Shown here: piece after piece, positions 1 through 7,976 of the stretch | Layout of the letters: the number at the start of each line of letters is the position of its first letter | Position numbering within the stretch: the first letter of the stretch is position 1 | Source of the DNA: Microbacterium sulfonylureivorans | Lineage (GTDB): Bacteria; Actinomycetota; Actinomycetes; Actinomycetales; Microbacteriaceae | DNA length: 64,000 nucleotides | Direction: 5' to 3' | Assembly (NCBI RefSeq): GCF_003999995.1 | Contig: NZ_RJAD01000001.1 | Location: 806,001-870,000 of the forward strand | Translations under genes and position numbers: made by a program | Notes under the pieces: generated by a model | Told to the model about the DNA's origin: nothing | Database searches by the model: none | Seen by the model: only the letters and a program-made list of their open reading frames with translations

Positions 1-92
1 TGGACGACTACCGTGCGGCCATCGAGCACTTCGACAGGCACCCCATCGTCAACTCGATGACCGAGGAGGAGGCGGGCAGCTTCCACCACTGA
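1..92 (+). CDS. C-terminal end of an unidentified protein (partial)
   Basis: Reading from base 3, an open frame encodes 29 residues and stops with TGA at 90-92. The tail is acidic and ends in two histidines (HPIVNSMTEEEAGSFHH). The start lies outside the window. It is followed by a strong inverted repeat that looks like its terminator, which supports it as the real 3' end of a gene. The tail is too short to assign to a family, and no function is claimed. Confidence 0.6.
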   Translation, partial: DDYRAAIEHFDRHPIVNSMTEEEAGSFHH

Positions 93-110
93 CCCTCGTC
101 CACGGACCAC

Positions 111-146
111 GAGGCCCGGGCGACCCTCCGAGGGCGTCCGGGCCTC
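111..146 (+). terminator. Intrinsic terminator-like hairpin
   Basis: Arms GAGGCCCGGGCG and CGTCCGGGCCTC pair over 12 bp with one G-T pair around a 12-nt loop, 18 nt after the stop of the first gene. There is no clear U-tract, as is common in high-GC actinobacteria. Confidence 0.65.
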
Positions 147-304
147 GCCGTGTCGTCGGGGCGGTCGGAGGCCGGCCAGCCGGGGTCGTGATCCACCGGG
201 CGGGAGCAGGCATCCCGCCCGCCTGGAGGATGTCTCGATGCGGGATGCTCGACTCCGCGTCACGCAGAGGAGGACCTTCCCGCACTTCCAGGATAACGGA
301 GGGA

Positions 305-327
305 GGGGGCCTTGCCACAAGGCCCCC
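305..327 (+). promoter_or_regulatory. Rifamycin-associated element (RAE)-like palindrome
   Basis: Perfect 10-bp arms GGGGGCCTTG and CAAGGCCCCC flank a CCA spacer about 75 bp upstream of the HelR start. From memory, RAE elements upstream of rifamycin-resistance genes in actinomycetes are GC-rich inverted repeats with a CTTG...CAAG core, and HelR genes are known RAE targets. The palindrome is seen directly; its identity as an RAE is inference from shape and gene context. Confidence 0.7.
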
Positions 328-342
328 CTGAGGGCGCATACT
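312..342 (+). promoter_or_regulatory. Candidate helR promoter overlapping the palindrome
   Basis: TTGCCA at 312-317 lies inside the palindrome and CATACT at 337-342 could serve as -10, with a 19-bp spacer. If right, the palindrome covers the -35 region. The long spacer keeps confidence low. Confidence 0.35.
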
Positions 343-401
343 GGTCGGCCGTGACTTCCCGAGCGGAGCGGACGGTCGCGTGCGCGAGATGGAGCTGAGC
401 G

Positions 402-2567
402 GTGAATCCCCAGATGACGACTACTTTCGACCTGCCCGAACGCCTGGCCGCGAAGGCCGACCCGACCCTGATCACCGCCGACGAGCAGCGCTTCACGGCG
501 ATCGCCCGCAGCCTCGCCGCATCGATCGCCGACGCCGCGAGGCGCCTCGATGAGGCCCGGAAGGCGCCGGGCGGAACGGGGCAGCACGCCCTCGACCGCG
601 ACCTCGAGATCCATCGGCTCACCTCCCGGCTGAGGACCCTGCGCCGCTTCGGCCTCGACGTCGTGCTCGGGCACATCGTGCCCGACGACGGGTCCGAGCC
701 TCTCTACATCGGCCGCCTCGGGCTGAGCGACCGCGACGGCGGGCAGCTGCTGATCGATTGGCGCTCGCCGGCGGCCGAGCCGTTCTTCGGCGCCACGCAC
801 GCGAACCCGATGGGTCTCACCAGTCGGCGGCGCTACCGCTGGACGAACGGGCGCATCACGGACTACTGGGACGAGGTGTTCACGCCCGGCGCACTCGAAG
901 GACGCGCCGCCCTCGACGACCAGTCGGCGTTCATCGCGAGCCTGGGCGACACGCGCTCGAGGCGGATGCGCGACGTGCTCGCGACGATCCAGGCCGACCA
1001 GGACGCCATCATCCGGGCCGGCTCGAGCGGCGCGCTGGTCGTCGACGGCGGGCCCGGCACCGGCAAGACCGTGGTGGCCCTTCACCGCGCCGCCTACCTC
1101 CTCCACGCCGACCCGCGCGTCGACCGCAGCCGTGGCGGCCTGCTCTTCGTGGGGCCGCACCGGCCCTACCTCGACTACGTGTCCGACATCCTCCCCGGGC
1201 TCGGTGAGGAGGGCGTCCAGACCTGCACCCTCCGCGACCTCGTCCCCCAGGGCGCCGTCGCCGGCGTCGAGACCGACCCGGCGACACTGCGCCTGAAGTC
1301 TTCCGCGCGCCTCGTGGCGGCGGTCGACCGGGCGGTCCGCTACCACGAGCAGCCTCCCTCCAGGGGGATGCTCGTCGAGACCCCGTGGGCGGACGTCCGA
1401 CTCACCGCCGAGGACTGGGCCGACGCCTTCGACGCCGCCGACCGCACGACGCCCCACAACGACGCACGCGAGCAGGTGCAGGAGGAGCTGCTGTCGATCC
1501 TCGGCGCGAAGTTCGACGAGTCGGTTCCGCCGGCCCTCCTGCGGCGCTCGCTGCTGCAGAACGCCGACCTCTCCCGCGCACTCACGGCGGCGTGGCCCAC
1601 TCTCGACCCCGCGAACGTCGTCGCCGACCTGTGGTCGGTCCCCGCCTACCTCCGGCTGTGCGCGCCGTGGCTCGAGCCGCACGAGGTGGAGGCGCTGCAA
1701 CGGTCCGAGCCGCACGCCTGGACGGTGGCCGACCTCCCCCTGCTCGACGCGGCACGCCAGCGGATCGGCGACCCGGACGCGGTGCAGCGCGCGCGACGAC
1801 GGGATGCCGCGCTCGCCGCCGAGCGCGAGCTCCGCGACCGCGTGATGGACGATCTCATCGCGGCCGACGACTCCGAGATGATGATCATGTCGATGCTGCG
1901 CGGCCAGGACTTCCAGAACTCGCTGGTCGACGAGGCCGCCCTGCCGAGCGCCCCGTCGGACGAGCTGGCCGGGCCGTTCGCGCACATCGTCGTCGACGAG
2001 GCCCAGGAGCTCACGGATGCCGAGTGGCAGATGCTGCTTCTCCGGTGCCCGTCGCGGAGCTTCACGATCGTCGGCGATCGGGCGCAGGCCCGTCACGGCT
2101 TCACCGAATCCTGGCAGGAGCGTCTGACACGCGCAGGTCTGGAGCGGGCGGAGCTTGCCGCGCTCACCGTCAACTACCGCACACCGGAGGAGGTCATGGC
2201 CGTGGCGGAGCCGATCATCCGTGCGGCGATCCCGGACGCGAACGTCCCCACGTCGGTGCGCCGCAGCGGCCTGCCCGTCCTCCGAGCCACGGTCGCCGAG
2301 CGGGATGCGGTCGTGGACGGATGGCTCGCGAACCACTCCGAGGGCATCGGCTGCGTGATCGGCGACCCGACGTTCGCACCGACATCCCGGGTGCGCTCCC
2401 TGACCCCCGAGCTGGCGAAGGGACTGGAGTTCGACCTGGTCGTCGTCGTCGACCCCGACGGCTTCGGGGAGGGCATCGAAGGGGCGGTGGATCGCTATGT
2501 GGCCATGACCCGCGCGACGCAGCAGCTCGTCATCCTCACGGATCGGCAGGTGCCGTCGCCGCAGTGA
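402..2567 (+). CDS. helR: HelR/HelD-family RNA polymerase recycling motor ATPase
   Basis: A 721-residue UvrD/Rep-like SF1 ATPase that binds RNA polymerase and dislodges it from stalled or rifamycin-blocked complexes. The N-terminal ~100 residues are Arg/Asp-rich and helical, as in the HelD coiled-coil arm. A Walker A GGPGTGKT lies near residue 218, the Walker B-like IVVDEAQELTD near 530, and a late helicase motif VAMTRATQQLVILTD near 705. The length matches actinobacterial class II HelD/HelR. The GTG at 402 has GGAG 7 nt upstream; the ATG at 414 is an alternative start. The RAE-like palindrome upstream supports HelR over generic HelD and suggests induction by rifamycins. No partner gene follows in the same unit. 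Confidence 0.88.
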   Translation: MNPQMTTTFDLPERLAAKADPTLITADEQRFTAIARSLAASIADAARRLDEARKAPGGTGQHALDRDLEIHRLTSRLRTLRRFGLDVVLGHIVPDDGSEPLYIGRLGLSDRDGGQLLIDWRSPAAEPFFGATHANPMGLTSRRRYRWTNGRITDYWDEVFTPGALEGRAALDDQSAFIASLGDTRSRRMRDVLATIQADQDAIIRAGSSGALVVDGGPGTGKTVVALHRAAYLLHADPRVDRSRGGLLFVGPHRPYLDYVSDILPGLGEEGVQTCTLRDLVPQGAVAGVETDPATLRLKSSARLVAAVDRAVRYHEQPPSRGMLVETPWADVRLTAEDWADAFDAADRTTPHNDAREQVQEELLSILGAKFDESVPPALLRRSLLQNADLSRALTAAWPTLDPANVVADLWSVPAYLRLCAPWLEPHEVEALQRSEPHAWTVADLPLLDAARQRIGDPDAVQRARRRDAALAAERELRDRVMDDLIAADDSEMMIMSMLRGQDFQNSLVDEAALPSAPSDELAGPFAHIVVDEAQELTDAEWQMLLLRCPSRSFTIVGDRAQARHGFTESWQERLTRAGLERAELAALTVNYRTPEEVMAVAEPIIRAAIPDANVPTSVRRSGLPVLRATVAERDAVVDGWLANHSEGIGCVIGDPTFAPTSRVRSLTPELAKGLEFDLVVVVDPDGFGEGIEGAVDRYVAMTRATQQLVILTDRQVPSPQ

Positions 2568-2583
2568 TGAGCTCGAGCGGGTG

Positions 2584-2615
2584 TTGTCGTACATATTCAC
2601 GACTTGTATGATCAA
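2584..2615 (+). promoter_or_regulatory. FadR/GntR-type operator region
   Basis: TGT-CGT-ACA (2585-2593) is a perfect TGT-N3-ACA dyad, and TTGTATGATCAA (2604-2615) has TTG/CAA ends. The FadR subfamily commonly binds GT-N3-AC cores. The sites sit 20-50 bp before the dehydratase start, with the regulator gene directly downstream. Confidence 0.5.
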
Positions 2616-2634
2616 TGCCGACCGAAGGAGCTCC

Positions 2635-3762
2635 ATGTCAACGTCCGACGCCATCAGATCCGTCCGCCTGCGATCGGTCCGGCTTCCGCTGCCGACGCCG
2701 ATCAGCGACGCCAAGGTCCTCACCGGCAGGCAGAAGCCGATGACCGAGGTCGCCATGCTGTTCGCCGAGGTGACGACGGAGTCAGGCATCGAGGGCATCG
2801 GGTTCAGCTACTCCAAGCGCGCCGGCGGCGACGCCCAGTTCGCCCACGCCCGCGAGGTCGCGCCGGCGGTCATCGGCGAGGACCCGAGCGACATCCAGCG
2901 CCTGTGGACATCGATGGTGTGGGCAGGTGCGTCGGTCGGGCGCAGCGGCGCCTCCACCCAGGCGATCGCCGCCATCGACAACGCGCTGTGGGACGCCAAG
3001 GCCAAGCGCGCGGGCCTGTCGCTCGCGAAGCTGCTGGGCTCCCACCACGACTCGGTGCGGTGCTACAACACGTCCGGCGGGTTCCTCCACACTCCGATCG
3101 GCCAGGTGATCGACAACGCCGCCGAGGCGCTGGAGCGCGGGATCGGGGGCATCAAGATCAAGGTCGGGCAGCCCGACACGGCCGAGGACATCCGCCGCGT
3201 GCGCGCGGTGCGCGAGCACATCGGCGCGGATGCCGCCCTCATGGTCGATGCGAACCAGCAGTGGGACCGCGCCACCGCCATCCGGATGGGGCGCGCCCTC
3301 GAGGAGTTCGACCTGGTCTGGATCGAGGAGCCGCTCGACGCCTACGACACCGCAGGGCACGCGGCTCTCTCCCGGGCGCTCGACACTCCCATCGCGACCG
3401 GCGAGATGCTGACCAGTGTCCGCGAGCACCGCGACCTCATCGAGGCGGGCGCCGCCGATGTGATCCAACCCGACGCCCCGCGCGTCGGCGGCACCTCGCA
3501 GTTCCTGCGCCTGCTCTCGCTCGCCGACGAGCAGGGCCTCGATCTGGCCCCGCATTTCGCCATGGAACTCCACGTGCACCTCGCGGCGACGTACCCGCGC
3601 GAGCCGTGGGTCGAGCACTTCGAGTGGCTCGAGCCGCTGTTCGAGGAGCGGATCTCGATCTCGGGCGGCCGCATGCGGGTGCCCACGGCACCCGGTGTCG
3701 GCCTCACGCTCAGCGACGCCGTCGCGGGATGGACCGTCGCCGATGTCACGGTCGCACACTGA
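2635..3762 (+). CDS. L-talarate/galactarate dehydratase-like enolase superfamily enzyme
   Basis: A 375-residue mandelate-racemase-subgroup dehydratase, predicted to remove water from a C6 aldaric acid to give a 2-keto-3-deoxy acid. It has the KIKVGQ motif (catalytic Lys near 175), metal ligands in DANQQW (~204) and WIEEPLD (~230), the GE motif (~255) and the catalytic His segment APHFAMELHVHLA (~305). The C-terminal stretch PREPWVEHFEWLEPLFEERI closely recalls characterised TalrD/GalrD enzymes. The ATG at 2635 is preferred because GAAGGAG lies 6 nt upstream; an in-frame upstream ATG would run through the operator. The neighbouring FadR-type regulator fits sugar-acid control. Exact substrate is inferred. 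Confidence 0.8.
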   Translation: MSTSDAIRSVRLRSVRLPLPTPISDAKVLTGRQKPMTEVAMLFAEVTTESGIEGIGFSYSKRAGGDAQFAHAREVAPAVIGEDPSDIQRLWTSMVWAGASVGRSGASTQAIAAIDNALWDAKAKRAGLSLAKLLGSHHDSVRCYNTSGGFLHTPIGQVIDNAAEALERGIGGIKIKVGQPDTAEDIRRVRAVREHIGADAALMVDANQQWDRATAIRMGRALEEFDLVWIEEPLDAYDTAGHAALSRALDTPIATGEMLTSVREHRDLIEAGAADVIQPDAPRVGGTSQFLRLLSLADEQGLDLAPHFAMELHVHLAATYPREPWVEHFEWLEPLFEERISISGGRMRVPTAPGVGLTLSDAVAGWTVADVTVAH

Positions 3763-3810
3763 CCCGCGCGGATCCGCGGAGGTCGCGGCATCCGTCCCCG
3801 GCGCCGTCGC

Positions 3811-3816
3811 TAGCAT
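3811..3816 (+). promoter_or_regulatory. -10 box of a leaderless GntR gene
   Basis: TAGCAT ends exactly 7 nt before the GTG at 3824, the classical actinobacterial arrangement in which transcription starts at the start codon. Confidence 0.65.
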
Positions 3817-3823
3817 GGCGCTT

Positions 3824-4516
3824 GTGCCGCCCATCGACCCGTCCCCGCGCCCGCGTAGGTCGCAGCAGCTCGTGGCGGACCTGCTCGAGATGATCCAGCA
3901 GGACGTCGTGCGCCCCGGCACGCGCCTCCCGACGGAGGCCGAGCTGTCGGAGCGGTTCGGGGTGAGTCGCACCGTCGTGCGCGAGGCGATCGCGCAGCTG
4001 AGGTCGGACGGGATCGTGCGGTCGTCGCAGGGGCGCGGCACCTTCGTCCTCGCCGCTCCGGGCGAGCGTCGCCTCGCGCTCGCCGAGGCCGACGTCACCG
4101 ACCTGCCCGGGACGCTCGCGCTGCTGGAGTTCCGCGTCGCCGTCGAGGTCGAGGCTGCGGCGCTCGCCGCGCGCCGCCGCACCGGCCCGCAGCTCGGCGC
4201 CATCGAGCGGGCCCTGCACTCCTTCGGTGCTGCCGGGGATGCGCCGGGCGCGGCCGTCGACGCCGACTTCGCCTTCCATCTGCGCGTCGCACGGGCGAGC
4301 GGGAATCCGCACTTCGCGGCGATCCTCGACTCCCTCGGGACCGGGGCTCTCGTGATCCCGAAGGAGCGCCTGCGGAGCGGATCGGATGCCCACCGCCATG
4401 CTCTCGAGGAGCACACCGCCGTGCACGCGGCCATCGCCGCCGGCGATCCTCTCGCGGCGAGCGCCGCAATGCGCACGCACCTCGCCAATTCGGCGTCGAG
4501 GCTCCTCGCGGGCTGA
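3824..4516 (+). CDS. FadR-subfamily GntR regulator (GntR-FCD)
   Basis: A 230-residue one-component regulator. The N-terminal winged helix (residues ~10-75) has the typical RPGTRLPTEAELSERFGVSRTVVREAIAQL signature in two parts around the recognition helix, followed by an all-helical FCD ligand domain (~90-220) with the DADFAFHLRVARASGNPHF motif carrying metal-binding His and Asp. The GTG start at 3824 is chosen because a TAGCAT -10 box lies 7 nt upstream, giving a leaderless transcript; an earlier ATG at 3815 overlaps that box. It lies 61 bp after the aldarate dehydratase and probably represses it through the TGT-N3-ACA site, with a sugar acid as inducer (inference). Confidence 0.82.
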   Translation: MPPIDPSPRPRRSQQLVADLLEMIQQDVVRPGTRLPTEAELSERFGVSRTVVREAIAQLRSDGIVRSSQGRGTFVLAAPGERRLALAEADVTDLPGTLALLEFRVAVEVEAAALAARRRTGPQLGAIERALHSFGAAGDAPGAAVDADFAFHLRVARASGNPHFAAILDSLGTGALVIPKERLRSGSDAHRHALEEHTAVHAAIAAGDPLAASAAMRTHLANSASRLLAG

Positions 4517-4595
4517 GGCCGCCGCCGCGGCCGCGACCGCCCGGCTCAGGTCGCTCTCACTCGGGCCGGGCGATGTGCGCCGACGGGTTTCGCGA

Positions 4596-5102
4596 TCAAT
4601 CCGCCTCCTCACGGATCGACGGTGCCGGATGCGTCTCGGGTCGACCGGCCGCCCGGACGTCGGCGAGCGCGGCACTCAGGCGCTCGAGGGCGGGCGCGGC
4701 CGCGGCGAGCGCGGAGCGATCCGCGACGGAGAGGGATGCCGCCGCCTCCGCCACGAGGACGGCGCTGGCCTCGTCGAAGCGATCGAAGAGCGCGAGCGCC
4801 TTGGCGGAGGCGAGCACCTCGACCCGGCGGCGGTCGCCCTCCGCCGGGCGTCGTGCGACGAGCCCGGCGCTCTCCATCGCCGTGAGCAGGTTGCTGACCG
4901 TCGACCTGTTGAGCCGGAGGCGGTCGGCGAGCTCACCGGGTGACGATACGACCCCCCGCGGCAGCGCGCGGATCACCTCGATCTGCGCGTCGGGGATGTC
5001 GGGGAGGTGCTCGGCCGCGCGGGCTCCGGCGAGGAGGGCGCGGCGAAGCGGCCCGATGATGGAGGCGAGTCGGGACGCGTCGAGCCCGCCGTCGGCGCTC
5101 AC
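4596..5102 (-). CDS. MarR-family transcriptional regulator
   Basis: A 168-residue protein with a MarR winged helix. Residues ~38-105 hold the helix-turn-helix (ELADRLRLNRSTVSNLLTAM) and the wing AEGDRRRVEVLAS, whose D-R-R is typical of MarR. Flanking helices would form the dimer. Its GTG start overlaps the stop of the upstream monooxygenase by 4 nt (GTGA), so the two are translated together. It probably controls the operon in response to an aromatic ligand, using the inverted repeat before the monooxygenase. The ligand is unknown. Confidence 0.85.
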   Translation of the reverse strand: MSADGGLDASRLASIIGPLRRALLAGARAAEHLPDIPDAQIEVIRALPRGVVSSPGELADRLRLNRSTVSNLLTAMESAGLVARRPAEGDRRRVEVLASAKALALFDRFDEASAVLVAEAAASLSVADRSALAAAAPALERLSAALADVRAAGRPETHPAPSIREEAD

Positions 5103-6346
5103 GGCAGCACCGGAGTGAGCGACGAGCGGACGTTGAGCACGTCGGGGTGGAACCCTGCGGCGCGCTTGTAGCTCGCCGCGATGTCGGTCAGCTCCTCGGC
5201 CGAGATGACGTCGTGGACGTCGGCGAAGCCCTCGGGGGCGCGCTCGTGTGCGAGGAGCATGACCCGCTCGGGACCCTGTGCCCTGTTGCTCTCGATGAGA
5301 GCCGAGGTCGCGGGGCGGCGGTCCTCCTCATATGCGGCGAGCGCGGCATCCGCCGACGGCGCGGTCGCGAGGTGGAACGCGAGCGTCCGGGCGTCGAGGA
5401 TGGCCTGCGACGCGCCGTTCGAGCCGTTCGGGTACATCGCGTGCGCCGCGTCGCCGAGGAGCGTCATCCGCCCGAACGTCCACCGCGGGATCGGGTCACG
5501 GTCGACCATCGGGTATTCGAGCAGCTCGTCGGCGGCCGCGATCACGCCGGGCACGTCGAGCCCCTCGAAGCGCCAGTCGCGGAAGAGCTCGACGATGGGA
5601 GCGGCGTCGACGGAGAGGTTCCAGTCGACCGTCTCGGCTCCGGCGCCGCGCCGCTCGGCGATGAAGTTCACCCGGGCGAGGCCGGAGGCATCCGGCCCGC
5701 TCAGGGGGTAGGCGACGAACTTCTGCTCGCCGTCGCCGGCCATCACCATGGTGCGCCCGTCGAGGAATGCCGGAACGCGCGCGGTGCCGCGCCAGAGCGT
5801 CAGCCCGTTCCAGATCGGCGGACCCTGGTCGGGGTACCGCGCCGCGCGGGCCGCGGAGTGGATGCCGTCGGCGGCGACCACGAGATCGGCTGTGACGGAT
5901 GCCTCGCCCTCGGCGGTGGCGAACACCGCGGTCGCGGCATCCGCTCCCTGGTCGACGCGGATGAGGCGGTGACCGAGGCGGAGGGCGTCGAGGCCGAGCC
6001 GTTCGCGCACGGCGTCTGCGAGCACCATCTGCACCTCGCCACGGTGGACCGACAGCTGCGGCCAGCGATAGCCGGCCTCTCTCCCCCGCGGCTCGCTCCA
6101 GATCGGCTGGCCGAAGCGGTTCACGTAGGTCAGCGTCGACGGCGCGATGCCGCACCGGGCGACCCGGTCGGCGAGGCCCAGCTCGGTGAGTTCGCGCACC
6201 GCGTGCGGGAGGAGGTTGATGCCGACGCCCAGCGGGCGCAGTGCGGTGGCCCGCTCGTACACCGTGACGTCCGTCCGGCCGACCGCGTGAAGGCTCAGAG
6301 CCGCGGCGAGTCCGCCGATGCCGGCGCCGACGATGGCGATTCCCAT
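5099..6346 (-). CDS. FAD-dependent aromatic monooxygenase (salicylate hydroxylase-like)
   Basis: A 415-residue group A flavoprotein hydroxylase. It opens with the Rossmann GxGxxG (VGAGIGGLAAALSLH, residues 4-18), has the NAD(P)H/FAD motif DLVVAADGIHSAAR near 160, and the FAD motif LLGDAAHAMYPNGSNGASQ near 290. Such enzymes use NAD(P)H and O2 to hydroxylate aromatic acids; the closest general type is salicylate or 3-hydroxybenzoate hydroxylase, but the substrate cannot be read from sequence. The ATG at 6346 is chosen over one 17 codons earlier because GGGAG lies 7 nt upstream and the Rossmann fold starts right after it. It is first gene of a two-gene unit with the MarR regulator. Confidence 0.82.
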   Translation of the reverse strand: MGIAIVGAGIGGLAAALSLHAVGRTDVTVYERATALRPLGVGINLLPHAVRELTELGLADRVARCGIAPSTLTYVNRFGQPIWSEPRGREAGYRWPQLSVHRGEVQMVLADAVRERLGLDALRLGHRLIRVDQGADAATAVFATAEGEASVTADLVVAADGIHSAARAARYPDQGPPIWNGLTLWRGTARVPAFLDGRTMVMAGDGEQKFVAYPLSGPDASGLARVNFIAERRGAGAETVDWNLSVDAAPIVELFRDWRFEGLDVPGVIAAADELLEYPMVDRDPIPRWTFGRMTLLGDAAHAMYPNGSNGASQAILDARTLAFHLATAPSADAALAAYEEDRRPATSALIESNRAQGPERVMLLAHERAPEGFADVHDVISAEELTDIAASYKRAAGFHPDVLNVRSSLTPVLP

Positions 6347-6372
6347 GAACGACTCCCGTGTCGAGATCGGAT

Positions 6373-6398
6373 GTTGTCCACATAGTTTTGTACCCAAC
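6373..6398. promoter_or_regulatory. Inverted repeat, candidate MarR operator
   Basis: GTTG...CAAC ends with matching ACA positions inside (left GTTGTCCACA, right arm reverse complement GTTGGGTACA) form a 26-bp imperfect dyad 27 bp before the monooxygenase start. A TTGACG on the minus strand just upstream could be a -35. This fits a MarR-repressed promoter. Confidence 0.5.
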
Positions 6399-6567
6399 AG
6401 ATATTGCCGTCAAGACCCGGGATCCCTTGCCGCCGCACAGCGTCCGGCGACGGCGGCCCCACGTCGGGTCCGTATCCCCTCGTAGGCGGCGCCGTCGCGG
6501 GGCATAGCAGCCGCATAGGCGCGGGCGTTCGGATGGAAGCAGACAGTCAGACATCCGGGAGGAACCC

Positions 6568-7188
6568 ATGACCCCCAGCGCCCTCATCCTGGTCGGCATC
6601 GACCTCGTGGCCGCCACCATCCTGAGCTTCGGGATCTACTACCGCCGCCACCACCGGCGCGACCTCGTCGTCGCCTTCCTCGGCGTGAACGTCGGCGTGA
6701 TGGCCGTGGCCGCCGTGCTCGGCACCGCCGAGGTCGCCCTCGGCCTGGGGCTCGGGCTGTTCGGCGTGCTGTCGATCATCCGGCTGCGGTCGTCCGAGAT
6801 CTCGCAGCGCGAGGTCGCGTACTACTTCGCCGCCCTTGCGATCGGGCTCGTCGCGGGCCTCCCCCAGACCGACCCCTGGCCGGTCGCCGGCCTCATCGCG
6901 CTCGTCCTCGCCGCGCTGTGGGCCGCCGACCACCCGGCTCTGCTGGCTCGGAGCCGCCACCAGGTGGTGCGCCTCGACCGCGCCGTCGCCGACGAGGACG
7001 AGCTGCGCGCCGAGCTCGAGACCAGCCTCGGCGGACCGGTCACCTCGCTGATCGTCCAGGAGCTCGACCTCGTCAACGACACCACGCTCGTCGACGTGCG
7101 GTTCCGGGCTCCACGACGCGGCGCCGGAGCGGCCCTCGCCTCCGCTGCGCCGTCCGAGACGCGCAGCCTGCAGGGAGCGGGGCGATGA
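6568..7188 (+). CDS. DUF4956 family membrane protein
   Basis: A 206-residue protein with four to five predicted membrane helices (about residues 5-23, 32-50, 53-70, 85-97 and 103-118), then a soluble C-terminal ~85 residues with an alpha/beta pattern (RHQVVRLDRAVADEDEL...). The IIRLRSSEISQREVAYYFAALA stretch, split at its centre, is characteristic of DUF4956. The ATG at 6568 is preceded by GGGAGGAA. The ATG of the VTC-domain gene overlaps its stop (ATGA), so the two are coupled. DUF4956 proteins commonly accompany VTC-type polymerases and may handle the polymer or anchor the polymerase (inference); no activity is established here. Confidence 0.8.
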   Translation: MTPSALILVGIDLVAATILSFGIYYRRHHRRDLVVAFLGVNVGVMAVAAVLGTAEVALGLGLGLFGVLSIIRLRSSEISQREVAYYFAALAIGLVAGLPQTDPWPVAGLIALVLAALWAADHPALLARSRHQVVRLDRAVADEDELRAELETSLGGPVTSLIVQELDLVNDTTLVDVRFRAPRRGAGAALASAAPSETRSLQGAGR

Positions 7189-7976
7189 GCGCGCTCGACC
7201 GCTTCGACGGCGTCGGACTCGACGAGCTCGTCGCCGAGGCATCCCTCCTCACCCGCCTGGACCGCAAGTACGTCGTCCCCGCCGCCGACGTCGACCGCGT
7301 CCTCTCCCGGCTCGACGAGCGCACCCGCGTACTCGAGATCGAAGGCCGCCGCGCCTTCGCGTACGAGTCGGTCTACTTCGACACCCCCGACCTGCTGAGC
7401 TTCCGCATGGCGGCGCAGCCGCGCCGGCGGCGGTTCAAGGTGCGCACGCGCAGCTACCTCGACACCGGCTCCGCGTACCTCGAGCTGAAGACCCGGGGCG
7501 CGCGCGGCACGACGGTGAAGGAGCGCGACGACTACGAGCTCGCCCTCCGAGGAGAACTGACACCGGATGCCCGCCACCACGTCGGCGACGCCCTCGAGGC
7601 GATCGGGGTCGAGGCCGACCGCGCCGGCGACCTCGAAGCGACGCTCACGACCCGGTACAGCCGGGCGACGCTCCTCTCCGCCGACGGCGCGGCCCGGGCC
7701 ACCGTCGACACGGGGCTCGCATGGATCGAGCCGGACGGGAGCGGCTTCGGGCTCCCGGGGGTCGCGATCGTCGAGACCAAGTCGGGCTCCTCGGCCTCCG
7801 ATGTCGATCGCCTGCTGTGGCGGACCGGCCATCGCCCCGCGCCCGTCAGCAAATACGCGACCGGCCTCGCCGCCCTCCACCGCGAACTCCCCCGCAACCG
7901 CTGGGCCCGCCTCCTGCGCGGCCTGTTCTCACCCGACCATCGTTCCGAGGAGGAATCATGCTCCGTCGCCGCCTGA
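7185..7976 (+). CDS. VTC-domain (polyphosphate polymerase-like) protein
   Basis: A 263-residue protein of the triphosphate-tunnel fold. Basic tunnel motifs are visible: TRLDRKYVV (~25), a RRRRFKVRTRSY strand (~82), YLELKTRG (~100), and VETKSG (~195) with the metal-coordinating Glu. In yeast Vtc4 this domain makes polyphosphate from ATP at the membrane; bacterial versions act next to DUF4956 and CotH or DUF4353 proteins. It overlaps DUF4956 by 4 nt and the following lipoprotein by 19 nt, a tight three-gene operon. The exact polymer is not provable from sequence. Confidence 0.82.
   Translation: MSALDRFDGVGLDELVAEASLLTRLDRKYVVPAADVDRVLSRLDERTRVLEIEGRRAFAYESVYFDTPDLLSFRMAAQPRRRRFKVRTRSYLDTGSAYLELKTRGARGTTVKERDDYELALRGELTPDARHHVGDALEAIGVEADRAGDLEATLTTRYSRATLLSADGAARATVDTGLAWIEPDGSGFGLPGVAIVETKSGSSASDVDRLLWRTGHRPAPVSKYATGLAALHRELPRNRWARLLRGLFSPDHRSEEESCSVAA

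Noticed and set aside
2782..4488. 568-codon minus-strand frame opposite the dehydratase and GntR genes
   Set aside because: No start signal or domain; covers two genes with clear motifs and promoter elements.
5147..6385. Plus-strand 412-codon frame opposite the FAD monooxygenase
   Set aside because: Composition typical of antisense frames; Rossmann and FAD motifs lie on the minus strand.
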